From the NCBI GenBank assembly GCA_037074705.1, contig CM073592.1, forward strand, positions 51,134,129 through 51,198,128: a stretch of DNA of 64,000 nucleotides, written 5' to 3'. The notes beneath the pieces are model-generated. The model searched no databases, was not told where the DNA came from, and worked only from the letters and a program-made list of their open reading frames with translations. The position numbers were made by a program, and so were the translations under genes. How positions within the stretch are numbered: the stretch's first letter is position 1; each line of letters opens with the position of its first letter. Source of the stretch: Zhengitettix transpicula (lineage: Eukaryota; Arthropoda; Insecta; Orthoptera; Tetrigidae). This document shows positions 49,694 to 61,462 of this stretch, piece by piece.

Positions 49694-49843
49694 GAATTTT
49701 CGTGTTATTGACTAATTCGACTGAATTACCATTTGAATGTACTTCTATACGGAAAATATAATGAATTTCATTTATGGTACTACCAAAGTATTCTTCATTT
49801 TGAATTGTGTCAATATAAAATAGACGAATAGAATTCAATGTAC

Positions 49844-49897
49844 TTTGAATAAAACTATTGCAAGCAGATTTAAAGCGGTGAATCCGGTCGTAAACAG
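49844..49897 (-). pseudogene. Orphan Kunitz exon 1 (K0, unit D)
   Basis: Copy of the orphan exon at 1638-1691 with CTG at the initiator position. A minus-strand open frame across it (49602-49916) is in another reading frame and is not the signal peptide. Confidence 0.7.
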
Positions 49898-50284
49898 AAT
49901 GACTGTGTGCTTCCATTCAAGTCGTTGAACTGACCGCAAAGTCCCTAAAACTAATTAATTTTCTTTCGTCCATCGTTAAACAATCAGATGACAGTGTATT
50001 TAGCGTTATTTTTTATGGAACTTAAACACTGTGGCAACTAAACAACTGACATTTAATATGTATTGATATTTAGGATAAGTATAAACATTCATATATAAAA
50101 TATAGGGCGATAAAAGTCTTTTTCATATATATTATCACATTCTTTAGAGTAGCATTGAGTTTATTTTGTAATTATTCGGATGTTGTACTTATTTTTGTTA
50201 ACCTGTTTTTTAAATATCACGTTTTAATGGAAACTGTTAACTTTTTTCTAACAAAATTCGTAATACGTGATATTAAAAATATAA

Positions 50285-50286
<2 letters not shown>

Positions 50287-50331
<45 letters not shown>
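50287..50331. repeat. Expanded (TA)n microsatellite
   Basis: The longest TA run of the window, about twice the length of its counterparts at 2083-2110 and 21236-21256. Confidence 0.85.
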
Positions 50332-50332
<1 letters not shown>

Positions 50333-50354
50333 GTGTATTATCTTATACATTGTT

Positions 50355-50588
50355 ATGCATAATGGAGCATCAGTTAAAATGAAATTAAATATTTTGTGTT
50401 CCCTTGTATTTGTTTTGTTAATATATTTAATAAAGATTTGCATACACATTTTATATGTACCAGAAACAACTGTCACGACTACAAAGGTGTTAATATTGAT
50501 ATATAATGTGGTATACGGCGAAGAAAAAAATCTTTATCTATACCTAGTATCATTGTTCTACACTATAAAATTTAGTATTGCAGTTTAA
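50355..50588 (+). other. Conserved 77-codon open frame in K1 3' flank (unit D)
   Basis: Copy of 2135-2368 with Asp to Glu and Val to Ile changes. Coding status doubtful. Confidence 0.2.
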
Positions 50589-50850
50589 TTTCTATTTAAT
50601 TGTTCTCAGGCGGCCTTTAACTGTGTAGTATTATTGATTTAAGGTGCTCATATTTCTATGGATGAATTTTGACAAATGACATTTAATATACTTTTTCAAA
50701 CTCCATCAATCTGAAAAAGCACTGTCGTTGCGTAGTAAAAAATTCCAGTTACAATTCACCAAACATATTTTATTTAACAAGTTATACAATCATGAATGTT
50801 CATGTACATAGATACTATAAAAGTGAATACGTATTTATTCTACATAATTG

Positions 50851-52192
50851 TTAGAAATATGGTACATAGTATCTTCTATTCTGAATATTTCCACTTTCGT
50901 CGGAGGATGAATCTTGATCTAAGGATTCGTTGTCAATTTCTGACTTTCGATTACGTATACATGTATTTTCACATATACTTTTGGTTTTAAATCTGGAATA
51001 AATCAATTTGTATTAGATTATTTACAACATGTAAAACTCATTTTCTGAAAGTAATGTTAAGGATAGTAGCTAAAAATATAGAAAAATATTTACTTGGAAC
51101 AGTTTTTGCAATTAATTTTAAATTGTTATCGTTTAATCTCTATTAAATAAAGTCTAATATATGAGCAAAAATATAAACTAAGATAATTAGAAGTTTGAGA
51201 ACACGTATTAGGAATTAATAGCTTTCTTCTCAGTTTTTTGGGTGAATTATTTTTCAGTCAAGTTATAATTCTTAGGTTTAATCTTTTCGTAATTGCGTAA
51301 ACTTTTTATTGTTATTATTCGATTGGTGAGTTAAAGTAATGAGAGTCTAAATGCATTTAAGAAAAAAATATTTTAACAAAATAAACCATCAGTAACGTTT
51401 ATATTTACAATATTATTTTACAAATTCCATTGTTTTCTATACATTTTGACTTGTGCTTCCTCCCGGTATTATTTATAATTAATGAAAAAATGTAAATGAT
51501 ATACGCAAACAGAGAAAATAGAAAACTTATGTATAGTTTACCTGTTGGGGTTCCCGTGACATCCACCGTAATAAAATATCTCACAATTGCCAGTCCTTAA
51601 GTTGTAGTAGTAATTTAGAAACTTAGCCAAGCAGGGTCCCTTATCAGCCTGGAATTGGCAACGAAAAGGAACCACGGAGTTGCCACGAATGTCGCAAATA
51701 TCTGTTACAAATTAATGTTCTTATAAACACAATTGTATGTACATAAATATCTGTCTGTAAATTTGACGCTCTTTTTGTAGTAGTCAAACTTTTGCATTCA
51801 GTCTTGTTTAGATTTAGAAATTGAATTTCACTTTGGCTATTTACTTTCGAATATATTCTGTCAACTTAGCATAAATGATTATGAATTGCATAGACGAGGA
51901 GTAAATGACGTATTTCTTTATCAATATTACCTTGAAAGACTTTATATTTTCAAATTAAAATATATTCTGTTACTTAGACCCTAGGAAACTGAATTACCAT
52001 TTGAATGAATCTGTGTGCGGAAATTAAGTTTTAAAAATAATATTTTTCTAGTAAACGTAGCACCAAAATATTCTTAATTTTGAATTGTGTGATTCTACAA
52101 TAGACAAATAGTACTCAATATGCTTATATTTTCATACTTATGAATAAGATTATAGCCAGCAGGTTAACAGCTGTGAATCCCGTCTTAAACAT
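50851..52192 (-). CDS. Kunitz-type secreted protein, K1D (three exons)
   Basis: The joined exons are 52138-52192, 51542-51701 and 50851-50992, 118 codons. Signal peptide MFKTGFTAVNLLAIILFI, as in K1C. Exon 2 has NICDIRGN, CQFQADKGPCLAKFLN, YYYN and YYGGCHGNPN. Exon 3 has SICENTC and the acidic tail ending YVPYF. Canonical spacing, seven cysteines, Leu at the predicted P1. Donor, acceptor and phases are intact. Confidence 0.88.
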
Positions 52193-52368
52193 GATGACTG
52201 TGTGCTGCTGCTCCTGACGTTCAACTGAATGGAAAATCTCTGAAACTAAGGATTTTACTTTCGTACATCGTAAAATCTGTTTCAGATGACAGCAGCCTAG
52301 CATAATTTTTTATGGAACTTAAACCCGTTGATAGCCAAGTACCTGACATTTAATATGTATAAAAATTT

Positions 52369-53669
52369 ACGAAAAATATGAAATTCATACATAAAATATG
52401 AGGCGTTAATATTCTTTTTACACTTTTATTATCACATTATTTTAAGTAGCATTGAGTTTATTGTGTGATTGTTAATGTATTGTAATTATTTTATGTAAAT
52501 TTTTTTTAAAAAAAATAACCTTTTTTGGATACTGTTAAATGTTTATTAACAATTCGTTATACTTATTTATTTTTATCTTAGCTGGATTTAGTGGATTTAT
52601 CGTCTGCATGATAATGATAGTAGTTTGTCTGGGATTAATTAAAAAAATAATGATATATCCTAGAATAGATTATTTCGAAACTAATAGTATTATTTTGTTT
52701 TAGAGGATGAGACTACAAATGTTTTCTTTGTTTAAAAACTGTCTTTTAGATTGAGCAGATCATGCAGACGATGACTGATTCTAAGCTTTGGAATAATTTT
52801 AGGTTCCCCTCAGTTGACAATTAATATTGGTTTAATGTAGTCATTTACGGCAGAATGTTTATTATACACCAAAGTAAGAATAAAATTTACTTCAGTATCT
52901 CCTTAACCTTTTTCTTCCCTAAGCTCAAAAGACCATTGAAGGCTTGGACGACATACGGACTGTAATCTTCCGCTACACATCGGAGTTTGTTATTAGAGTG
53001 GCACGTGGTTTGCGTAGTGTTTAACCTTCTGTTTCCTTCGCAGTTTTTCTCAACATGACTTGTGTGCCATTCTGGGAATCGAAATCGGAATACTTGGGAT
53101 AACAAACTAAGAATTTTGAGTTTGTCTCCTCGATTGTGGGTTTGTGTCGTTCTACACAGCTCATGAGTTTAACATCAGCACGCGAAAGCAACAGTGTTTG
53201 CTGAAGCGTTGTATTTATATTGTAACTTCATTTTGTCTGTTATTTGGCTGTTCATTTAGTATACTTTTAACTTAGATGTATTATTGTTCAATATCGAGTC
53301 TTATGTGCGTTGTTCCTATTTGTTGTACGTTTTTTATGTATTATGACAGGAATGTTCGTATTTCTGTTGTTGTTAATGTCAATGGTGCGTTTTTGAATGT
53401 AAGCTTCATTTGTATGCCACGTTGCTCGTGGATCAATGCTTTATTTAAGTTGATTTCTCGATGAGTTTCTGAATTTCTATTACAGACTTCAGGGCTTTGT
53501 AGACAGGACTTAGTAGATAATGTTTTAATAAGCATACAATGTCAGTTATTGTATAATATGGATGTCAAATTAATTTGATTATCGAATCTCTCGACATAAT
53601 GAGAAGTTATTTTTCATTACCTTATCCCCGCATTCGTTGTTGTGTTCTGACACTAATTGTATGTGACGG
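52369..53669. other. K1D upstream flank, no gene recognised
   Basis: Counterpart of 4171-5477, close to unit C. The SINE-like stump at 53670-53805 has the same internal deletion as in unit C. AT-rich K2D flank follows to 54621. Confidence 0.4.
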
Positions 53670-54717
53670 AAGCATTTAAATGGGAGTTACCACCACGTTG
53701 ATTACCCTAATATAGCCAGTTACTCAAAAAAAAATTCTACTGGTCGAGGCATGGAGGAGGATATGCTGCGTCCCCACAGAAAATCAGTTTCTCGCCATCT
53801 GCAAAGTTTATATATAATCGTAAACGTAATAACCTATAATGTACTTACATACAAGATAAAATTTTGGGATTGAATTGGGATGAATTTTCTGTAGTCTTTA
53901 TTTTTTAATCATCATATATATATCATATATATATTTCAGGAAATATGATAGGTTTTATTCATTACTAGGAATTATTGAAGAGTAATTTGAAAAAAACAAG
54001 GAAACTGTCTGACAGAAATAAATCCAAAATGAAATTTTATTTATTAATTTTATTTTAATTAATAAACTTGTTACATCAAACGCTCTATCTGTGCTTATTT
54101 TTTTATAATTTGACCTTTTTTGTACCTTTTTTTTAGAAATATTTATTATTTTATACATTGTAGTAGATAATGGAGCCGTTAGCTAAAATGAAATGAAATA
54201 AATTGCGAATCCTTCAAGTTTTTTTCTGTAAATATATTTAATTATAAATTTGGGCATAAATTTTGAATCTACTCGAAGCAACTGTGATGAAAACAACGGT
54301 ATTAATATTTATATATATATAATATGGTATACGTCGAAGACATAAATCTTATCCTAGATTGAGTATCAACGTTATAAATGTTAATAAAATATTATATTGC
54401 AATTGAATTATTTATCAATTGTTTTATAATTTAATTTCAACGATTTGTACTCAAACATTTTTTCTATTCTTCAGAGAAGGCTTTTAGATTCTAGGTGCTC
54501 AGATTTCTATGAAACAATTTCGAGAGATGTCATTAAGTAGCCTTTTTCAATGTGCATTTATCTGGAAGGGCATGATTTGCCGGTTAAAGTGAAATTCCTG
54601 TTAGTATTTCAGCAAACATATTTTATTTAACAAGATGTACAACCATTAATGTGCATGTACATAGATACAATTACGTTGATAATTGATTAATTATAAAGTA
54701 TTATTTGTTTAGGTGTT

Positions 54718-56283
54718 CTAGTAGAACTCTCTATTCTCAGGTATCATGTTTTCATAGGGGGAAGGTAGCGGACGGTGTTCGATACAAAAAGCATCACATT
54801 CAGCTAGGGTGTCAAATCTGAAATAAGGGAATTAGTATTCATTATTTAAAATTACAATATTGTCTTTTAAAATTCTCCATGTTTTCATTGTTGAAATATT
54901 CAACCAATTTTGTCATAGATTTTTACTCATTATCGTTTAATATACATTCAAAAAAAGTTAAGTTGCAACTTGAGGAGACGGCACATTTCATTCATGAATA
55001 TTTTTTTTTACTGTTGTATTGTTTTTCTCCAGACCGTTTTCTGACTAATTATTCTTTTGTTTGCTATCATTCAATCACTGATTAATTTGGAAACGCGAGA
55101 GACTGACAGTTGAAATACAATGTAAAAGTAATGTTAAGATTTGTTATTTTTGGCTTGAGCTTATTGATGGTTTCGTATTAACAAAATGGTGTATGTAATA
55201 ACTAAAATGCACAATATTAAAATACTGTGTATAGTTTACCTGTTTGCGTTCCCTGCACATCCACCGAAACTAAAACGATGACAATCCCTAGTCTCTATGT
55301 TGTAGTAGTATTTATGTTTCAAAGGCGTACAGGAGTATCCCACATCGGGCTGCAGTTGACAGACTGTTGGCATCTTGGCGTATACGTCAGTGTAGAAAAT
55401 GGCTGTTATAAAATAATTTCCTTATAAACACAAATGTATGTACATAAATATCGTTCCATAGAATGGACATTGGTCGTCAATGATGTCTGTGTAGGGATTA
55501 GTTTTTTAATTTACCTTGTGCTCGTTACTTTACCTTATCTTAATTGAATAAATTAGTATTCAACTCACTTTCAAGGAGGAATGAGTAAATGTTACATAAC
55601 TTTATAAAGAATGACATGAAAGAATTTTTTATATTAACGTCAAAATATTTCGTCTTCTTTGACTAAATAGACCCCATTCCCATGTATGGATCATTTGAAT
55701 GAAATTGTATATGGTAAAGTTAATGGGTTTCAGACAAACGCAGCAGGATTTAAAATAGTGGCAGAAATGACTGTAATAATCCATGTGAAATAGAGATAAA
55801 ACGATGCTTGTAAAACTAATGCGGAGGCAACCGATATTGGAGGCTATTTCTCAAGTTTTGAAATCGCTGGTCAAATCCAAATTTATTCACTTCGACACGA
55901 GAAAAAGACTGGGCTTGTAATAATATTAGCAAAATGGCGATATTCGAGTAAATTCTATACTTTTTGTGGTCGCTACGTTGATCTATTTCAGTTCCGACGT
56001 TATTGATTGCCACGGGTTAATTATTTTTTTACGTTTGCTATCTACTATTATATTACTATAACTTATTACTTGAGAAACACTGGTTGAATATTCTATATTT
56101 CTAAATATTCTTAACTGAGTGAAATATTTTCTCCATATTAGAGAAATTTAATTTCTCCTTTAATATTGTACAAATCTATGGTGAAAATTCAAATGTTAAA
56201 TATAACTAAAATACTTGTATTTTCATACTTATGAATAAAGCTATAGCCAGCAGGTTAAAAGCGGTGTATCCCGTCTTAAACAT
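54718..56283 (-). CDS. Kunitz-type secreted protein, K2D (three exons)
   Basis: The joined exons are 56229-56283, 55240-55402 and 54718-54817, 105 codons. Like K2C in exon 3 (FDTLAECDAFC). Exon 2 has TRDCHRFSF where K2A has TRSCHRFSF. The nine-residue first loop and Thr at the predicted P1 are kept. Intron 1 is slightly shorter because of a deletion of about 13 bases near 55747. Confidence 0.87.
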
Positions 56284-56514
56284 GATGACTGTGTGCTGCT
56301 GCAGAAGACGATGAACTGAACGCAAACTCTCTGAAACTAAGCATTTTACTTCGTACATCGTAAAACAGAATCATATGACAGCAGGTCTAGCAATAATTTT
56401 TATGGAACTTAAACGCGGTGGTATCCAAACAACTGACATTTAATATGTATAAAAATGTGCAATAAATATAAACGTTCATATATAAAAAATAAGGCGATAT
56501 AATTATTTTTACAT

Positions 56515-57750
56515 TTTTATTACCACATTCTTTCGAGTCGCATTCAGTTTATTGTGTGATTATTCAGATATTTTAATTATTTTATTAAACCTGATTTTTA
56601 AACACCATGTTTTAATGGATACTATTAAATGTTTATTAAATAACTGCGTGCCCGTCGTTTCCCTTGTACTTATTTATATAAACCCGAAAAAGTATTCAAT
56701 TCTATATTAATCTTCTGTCAAGAAGTGATTTAACCTAAATCTAACCGTTCCTAGTTCCGTGCATACTTTCGACCGATAGTGGATTAATTGAACAGCTATA
56801 AAATAAACCTTTATTGCATCAATGAATAAGAAAGTTAGCCAATACAGACCAAAAAGGTAATATAAATACCACACAGATGTGTTAACAAAAAAGGTAATAT
56901 AAATACCACACTAATGGTAAATAATTGTTTATTTTTCTGGATCTCCGTTATAAAATTTACTATTTTACAATCTTCATTCTTTGAATACCACCTAGACTAG
57001 CATAAAAATTACTATGGATAATAATATATTAATTTAATTTATTTTCCTGAGTTTTCAAATTAGGAAATATGTTTTGCATCAAATATGTGCATATGATTTC
57101 ATATCATCAAATCATGCTAAAAATTCACTATATATTTACGATTAATTATTCCGGAGATTTGGTAATTAAAAAGAACAATTTTTGCTTACTCCTAGAAGTA
57201 GAAGTTTCTGTTCCTAATGTTATTTCTTATATTTATTTTTGAGATAATACTTAAACTCTATCTGAATTAAAATCTCAGATAATTAACCAGGTAGATTGAA
57301 TAAAACGAAATAAATACATTCCAATTATTTATTTATAAACTTGGAAACCTTTATTAACTGTAATATACTGTCACGTAAAGTTCTGTATTTAGTAATTTGG
57401 AATAAATTGTCTAAAATTATTTAATTGGGTGCGTTTTAATTTGTATAAATTCTCCATAATTATTATATTTAATCCGATAATATTTTAAATGGTATTAAGT
57501 AATGTAAATATTGTTATGTAACTCAAGAAAACTTTTTGTCCCTTATTTTTAGTTATGTATACATAAACTTCTCTTCATTAATATATATTTCTTCTAATAG
57601 TTATTACATAATTTGTAGTAGTAACGTATCCTATTTCTTTATTCTAAGACTAATGCGATAAATGAACCAAATATTCCTATTTATTGACTTGTGCTTGCTG
57701 ACGATTTTGTTTATAATAATGTTTATAATAATATATAGCCATATAAAAAA
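56515..57750. other. K2D-K3D intergenic region and deletion scar
   Basis: Counterpart of 8680-9543 up to CTGTCACGTA near 57376, where it joins directly to the counterpart of 11300. K3 exon 3, the intron reverse-transcriptase relic and 1.76 kb in total are missing. The direct repeat is at about 56850-56911. Confidence 0.6.
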
Positions 57751-58711
57751 TTGTGTGTAGTTCCCTTTACATCCTCCGTAAATAAATACGTGGCATTTTC
57801 TTGTGATTACGTTGTAGTAGTAGCTTTTCTCATAAGTCAGACAGATTCCCGAATCTTGTCACGGTTTGGTCTCGAGTATCCGCCAATGACGCAAATTACT
57901 GTTGTAAATTCATTTACGTATTAACCCAAAGATGTATACAAAAAATATGTTCTTAAATTTACCAATAATTTTAATGATCAACAACTTTTTGTATTCAGTC
58001 TTATTGACTAAATACAATATAAACATATGTATGATCATTACAATGAATTTGTATACGATAATTATGAATGTTGATGGGTTTGGAAAATAACCTTACATTT
58101 ATATATCGGCAACAATGACTGTCACTATCAAAGGGAAATAGGGAGAACGATTTTTGTAAATATAGTGCGTAAGTGACTGATATTCGAGAGTAGTCCTCGG
58201 GTTTTTGGGTTCTTTGGCATGAGATGCTGGTTAAAGCCATATTTAGTCTCTTCAACGTGAAATTGGTTTATTCAATAATAACGAAATTGGCGATATTCGA
58301 GTCAAATAGATCATTTATGGGGTCTTTAAGTCGATCTGTTACAGTCCCAACGTTATTGAGTAAGTGAAACACCAGTTAATGATTAATTACGGCTGCTCTC
58401 TACTACTATATTGGTATAAATAAATACCTGGGAAACAATGCATTGTGTAATTCTGAGAATACGTCCTTAAATTGAATATAATGATTTCATCCGAGTGAAA
58501 TGTTCCAGTTTTTTCCACGGTTGAAAAATTTACTGCCAACTTTCATAATGTACAAATAGATGGTGAAAATGTAAACGATAAGTAGAACTAAAAGTCGTTT
58601 GGTTTTCATACTTATGAATAAAACGATAACGAGAAGGTTAAAAGCGGCCAATCTGACCTTAAATGATGAGGAACTTAACGCAAACTGAGAAACTAAGGAT
58701 TTTGCTTTCAT
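57751..58711 (-). pseudogene. Decayed Kunitz gene K3 (unit D), exon 3 deleted
   Basis: Exon 1 is 58612-58711 (MKAKSLVSQFALSSSSFKV then the hydrophobic core). Exon 2 homology is 57751-57898, with the shared frameshift and TGA at the first cysteine but without the extra TGA of units B and C. Exon 3 has been removed by the deletion at 57376. This is the most eroded K3 copy. Confidence 0.8.
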
Positions 58712-58770
58712 ACATCGTAAAACACAATCAGAAGAAAGCAGTTCTAATATTATTTTCTATGGTACTGGTA

Positions 58771-59424
58771 GCCTACCCGATGCAGGTTTTTCTAAGGTTT
58801 TCCCTGCATTCCTTTAGGCGAATGCCGGGTAGGATCCTTAAAATATAGCCAGGGGGCCCTAGTTAACCCTTGGCTACCTTCCTCTACCCTTCCGTATCCC
58901 CCCTTTCAAATCCCTTCCTATGCTATTAAAGGGGAGTTACCCTAAGTGGAATTCCCTCATGTAGCCTGTTCCCCCAAAAAAAATGTCTTTTCCTTTCCGT
59001 TTTTGAACTAAGGTTCACACAAGCCGAGGCACGTCGACTTGTTTTGAGAGGTGTATGTTCTGGGGTTGCAGACCTTGGGCATACGGTAAGCGTTGTTCGC
59101 TTTTCCCATTGGAATAGTCGTTCAGCTGCCTCCTAAACTGGCCGAGGCACAGAGAAGGGAATGCTGCGTCCCCACAGCAACTCCTCTCCCGCTATCGGAA
59201 GGGCGTGGGACAATACCTGATGCAGGTTTTTCTAGGGTTTTCCCTGCATTTCTTTAGGCGAATGCCAGGTAGGATCCTTAAAATATAGCCCGGGGGCCCT
59301 AGTTAGCCCTTGGCTACCTTCCTCTACCCTTCCGCTTCCCCCCTTTCAAATCCCTTCCTATGCTATTAAAGGGGAGTTGCCCAAAGTGGATTACCCTCAT
59401 GTAAATTGTTGCCCTAAAAAAAAG
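58771..59424 (+). mobile_element. SINE-like repeat remnants (unit D)
   Basis: Two partial copies, each with the GCATTCCTTTAGGCGAATGC or GCATTTCTTTAGGCGAATGC word, ending in A runs near 58974-58983 and 59415-59423. The cluster begins abruptly inside the repeat after the K3 upstream flank, and it marks the right end of the tandem array. Confidence 0.7.
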
Positions 59425-60235
59425 GAGGAATAAAATATTTTTATTTTTGATTTGTTTGGTTTCGAATAGCAAGACTCATTTAAAGTAAACTGTGATTCAT
59501 ATGATTTACGTATGCAACTTTTTCATATTTGCATTATTATAATAAGTTCTGGTCGCACCAATATAGATATTGAGTTACAGCTATTTTATACAATTTACTT
59601 AAAATACGTTGGTATATCTTCATCAATGTGTTTACGGTAGATTCATTTTTTTTAATAAAATAATTGGATAGTTCTGCTTCTTATAAACTATTTGTAGGTT
59701 AGTGATAGCCTTCCTATTTTTGCAGAAGCAGAGTCTGGAGTTTTCAGTTTTTTCCTGATCTTCTCGTACTTTAGGTGACGTTCTGGATTGTTAGCGGAGT
59801 ATTACAATTCTGCTTGGGAAGATCTGAAAAGTAAAAAGCGATGGGTGTGTAAAGTTATTAATCTATAGATAATTATTTTCTGTTTTGATAGTCGTTCCAA
59901 TTCCGTGCAATCACTAATCTTTTGAAAGGCGTTGTTCTTAGCTTTCCGCTGTTTATGTATTTTTTGTTCCCCATCCTTACTTTTGCATTTTGGAGGATCT
60001 GTATAATGCGTCTGTTGTACGGCCGCCCTGACCTATTATCGAAATAAAGTAAATGCAGAATAAATTTTTTCTCCTGTTTTATTTCAGATATGAGGAGGGA
60101 AATTCCAGTCTAAGGAAACATTCTCAGTTTATAAAAATAAAAGTCAGAATTCATTGAACGCTATTTACTTAATAAGGAGTACAATACTTCTAGTTCGCAT
60201 ACTCTGTCATAACAAATAAAATAAAATTAATAATA
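59425..60235. other. Single-copy flank between array and K5
   Basis: Outside the repeated units. AT-rich, no supported gene. The part just left of K5 is its 3' flank. Confidence 0.4.
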
Positions 60236-61462
60236 TTATTTATTATTTATTGAAGGTAGTGATTTTAGGCCATACGCGTTCCTTTCATTGTTTTGCACTC
60301 GTATCTTCGTTTTTCTAGCTGCTGCTTTGTTTAGAGAAATGCAAAACTCTTCACATTCAATTTTGGAGTCAAACCTGAAAACGTAAGCTGTTTTGATCCC
60401 ATAATGAACAACAATATATTAAATTGAAAATTAACATACCAAATGTTTTCTGTACTGATATAAGTGAACGTTGATTTTGTATGATGTTACTCAGAATGAA
60501 GAAACAAATGAAAATGGTCCTGGAGACATAAAGCACTCCTGCTTTTGACTAAGACGAATAAAGAAACGTAATAATAAAAATTCAGGACTGTTTCTTCATT
60601 TGGTATTTTTGAGTAACACCAAGGTTCAGCGTATGTTGGCTTTGTCAAGAAATATGTACAATTACCTGTTTCCATTTCCGTTACATCCACCGTAAATAAA
60701 TTCTTGACAATGTTTTGCGGTCGAGTTGAAAAAGTATCGTCTACTTTTAGCTATGCAGATTCCTGAATCAGGCAACAATTGACACACAGCACGAGTCTTG
60801 GTGTAACCTCCGATGCCCCAAATCTCTGGTCAAATTAGTAACACAAGAGAATTTTAATTTTCTGAACATAAAGAACAGTATGTAAATCCATTGTTCAATT
60901 AATGAACGTAAATTGTAAGCATATTACGCTTTAGTTCTTATAATTTTTTCGTATAATGATACTAAATTGTTTATTCCGGGCAACATTCATCTTAATTACT
61001 TCATATAAGTAAAAGAGTATTAAAATTATTATACCAGCCTATTTTTAAGAAATATACTAGGTGTATCAGCTTAAATCAGTTGTTTCTTGTAAGAAAATCA
61101 CATCGAATTTACGAACCAAAGTGTTTTACTATAAATTTTAGTTGTCAACACGTACATCACTACGATTAAATATATTACTTAATTTAGATTGCACGAAAAT
61201 ATAATAATAGACTTTATTGTCCTTTGTCAGAAGTAAAGCATAATATGCAATTTATTTTTTATTTTTCTGACAGTTGTTAGAAGTTATCAATTTGAACATT
61301 GATAATATCGTATTGTATTGTAATTTAAAAATTAATAAGTTTCACAAAACGCAGCCATACAATTTGAAACGGATAAATATTTCACTAAAATGATGTTGTT
61401 TTCATACCTATGAATAATATTACGGGTAACAAGAGCGAAAGTCTGATTCCCAACTTGAGCAT
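60236..61462 (-). CDS. Kunitz-type secreted protein, K5 (three exons, divergent)
   Basis: The joined exons are 61408-61462, 60666-60825 and 60236-60374, 117 codons. Signal peptide MLKLGIRLSLLLPVILFI; phase 1 donor GTATGA. Exon 2 has IGGYTKTRAVC, QLLPDSGIC, YFFN and YGGCNGNGN, ending in phase 2 at GTAATT. Exon 3 has IECEEFC and a basic tail (NKAAARKTKIRVQ) in contrast to the acidic tail of K1. Spacing 8-15-7-12-3 is canonical with exactly six cysteines. Predicted P1 is Ile. The IGGY and DSGIC words also occur in K3, so K5 is its nearest intact relative here. It is present once, outside the duplicated units. Confidence 0.88.

Larger units (their letters stand above)
50350..59424. repeat. Duplicated block D: K1-K2-K3pseudo, shortened
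   Basis: Fourth copy, offset near 47,847 from unit A. It has lost 1.76 kb inside K3 and most of the SINE-like cluster. Confidence 0.85.
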
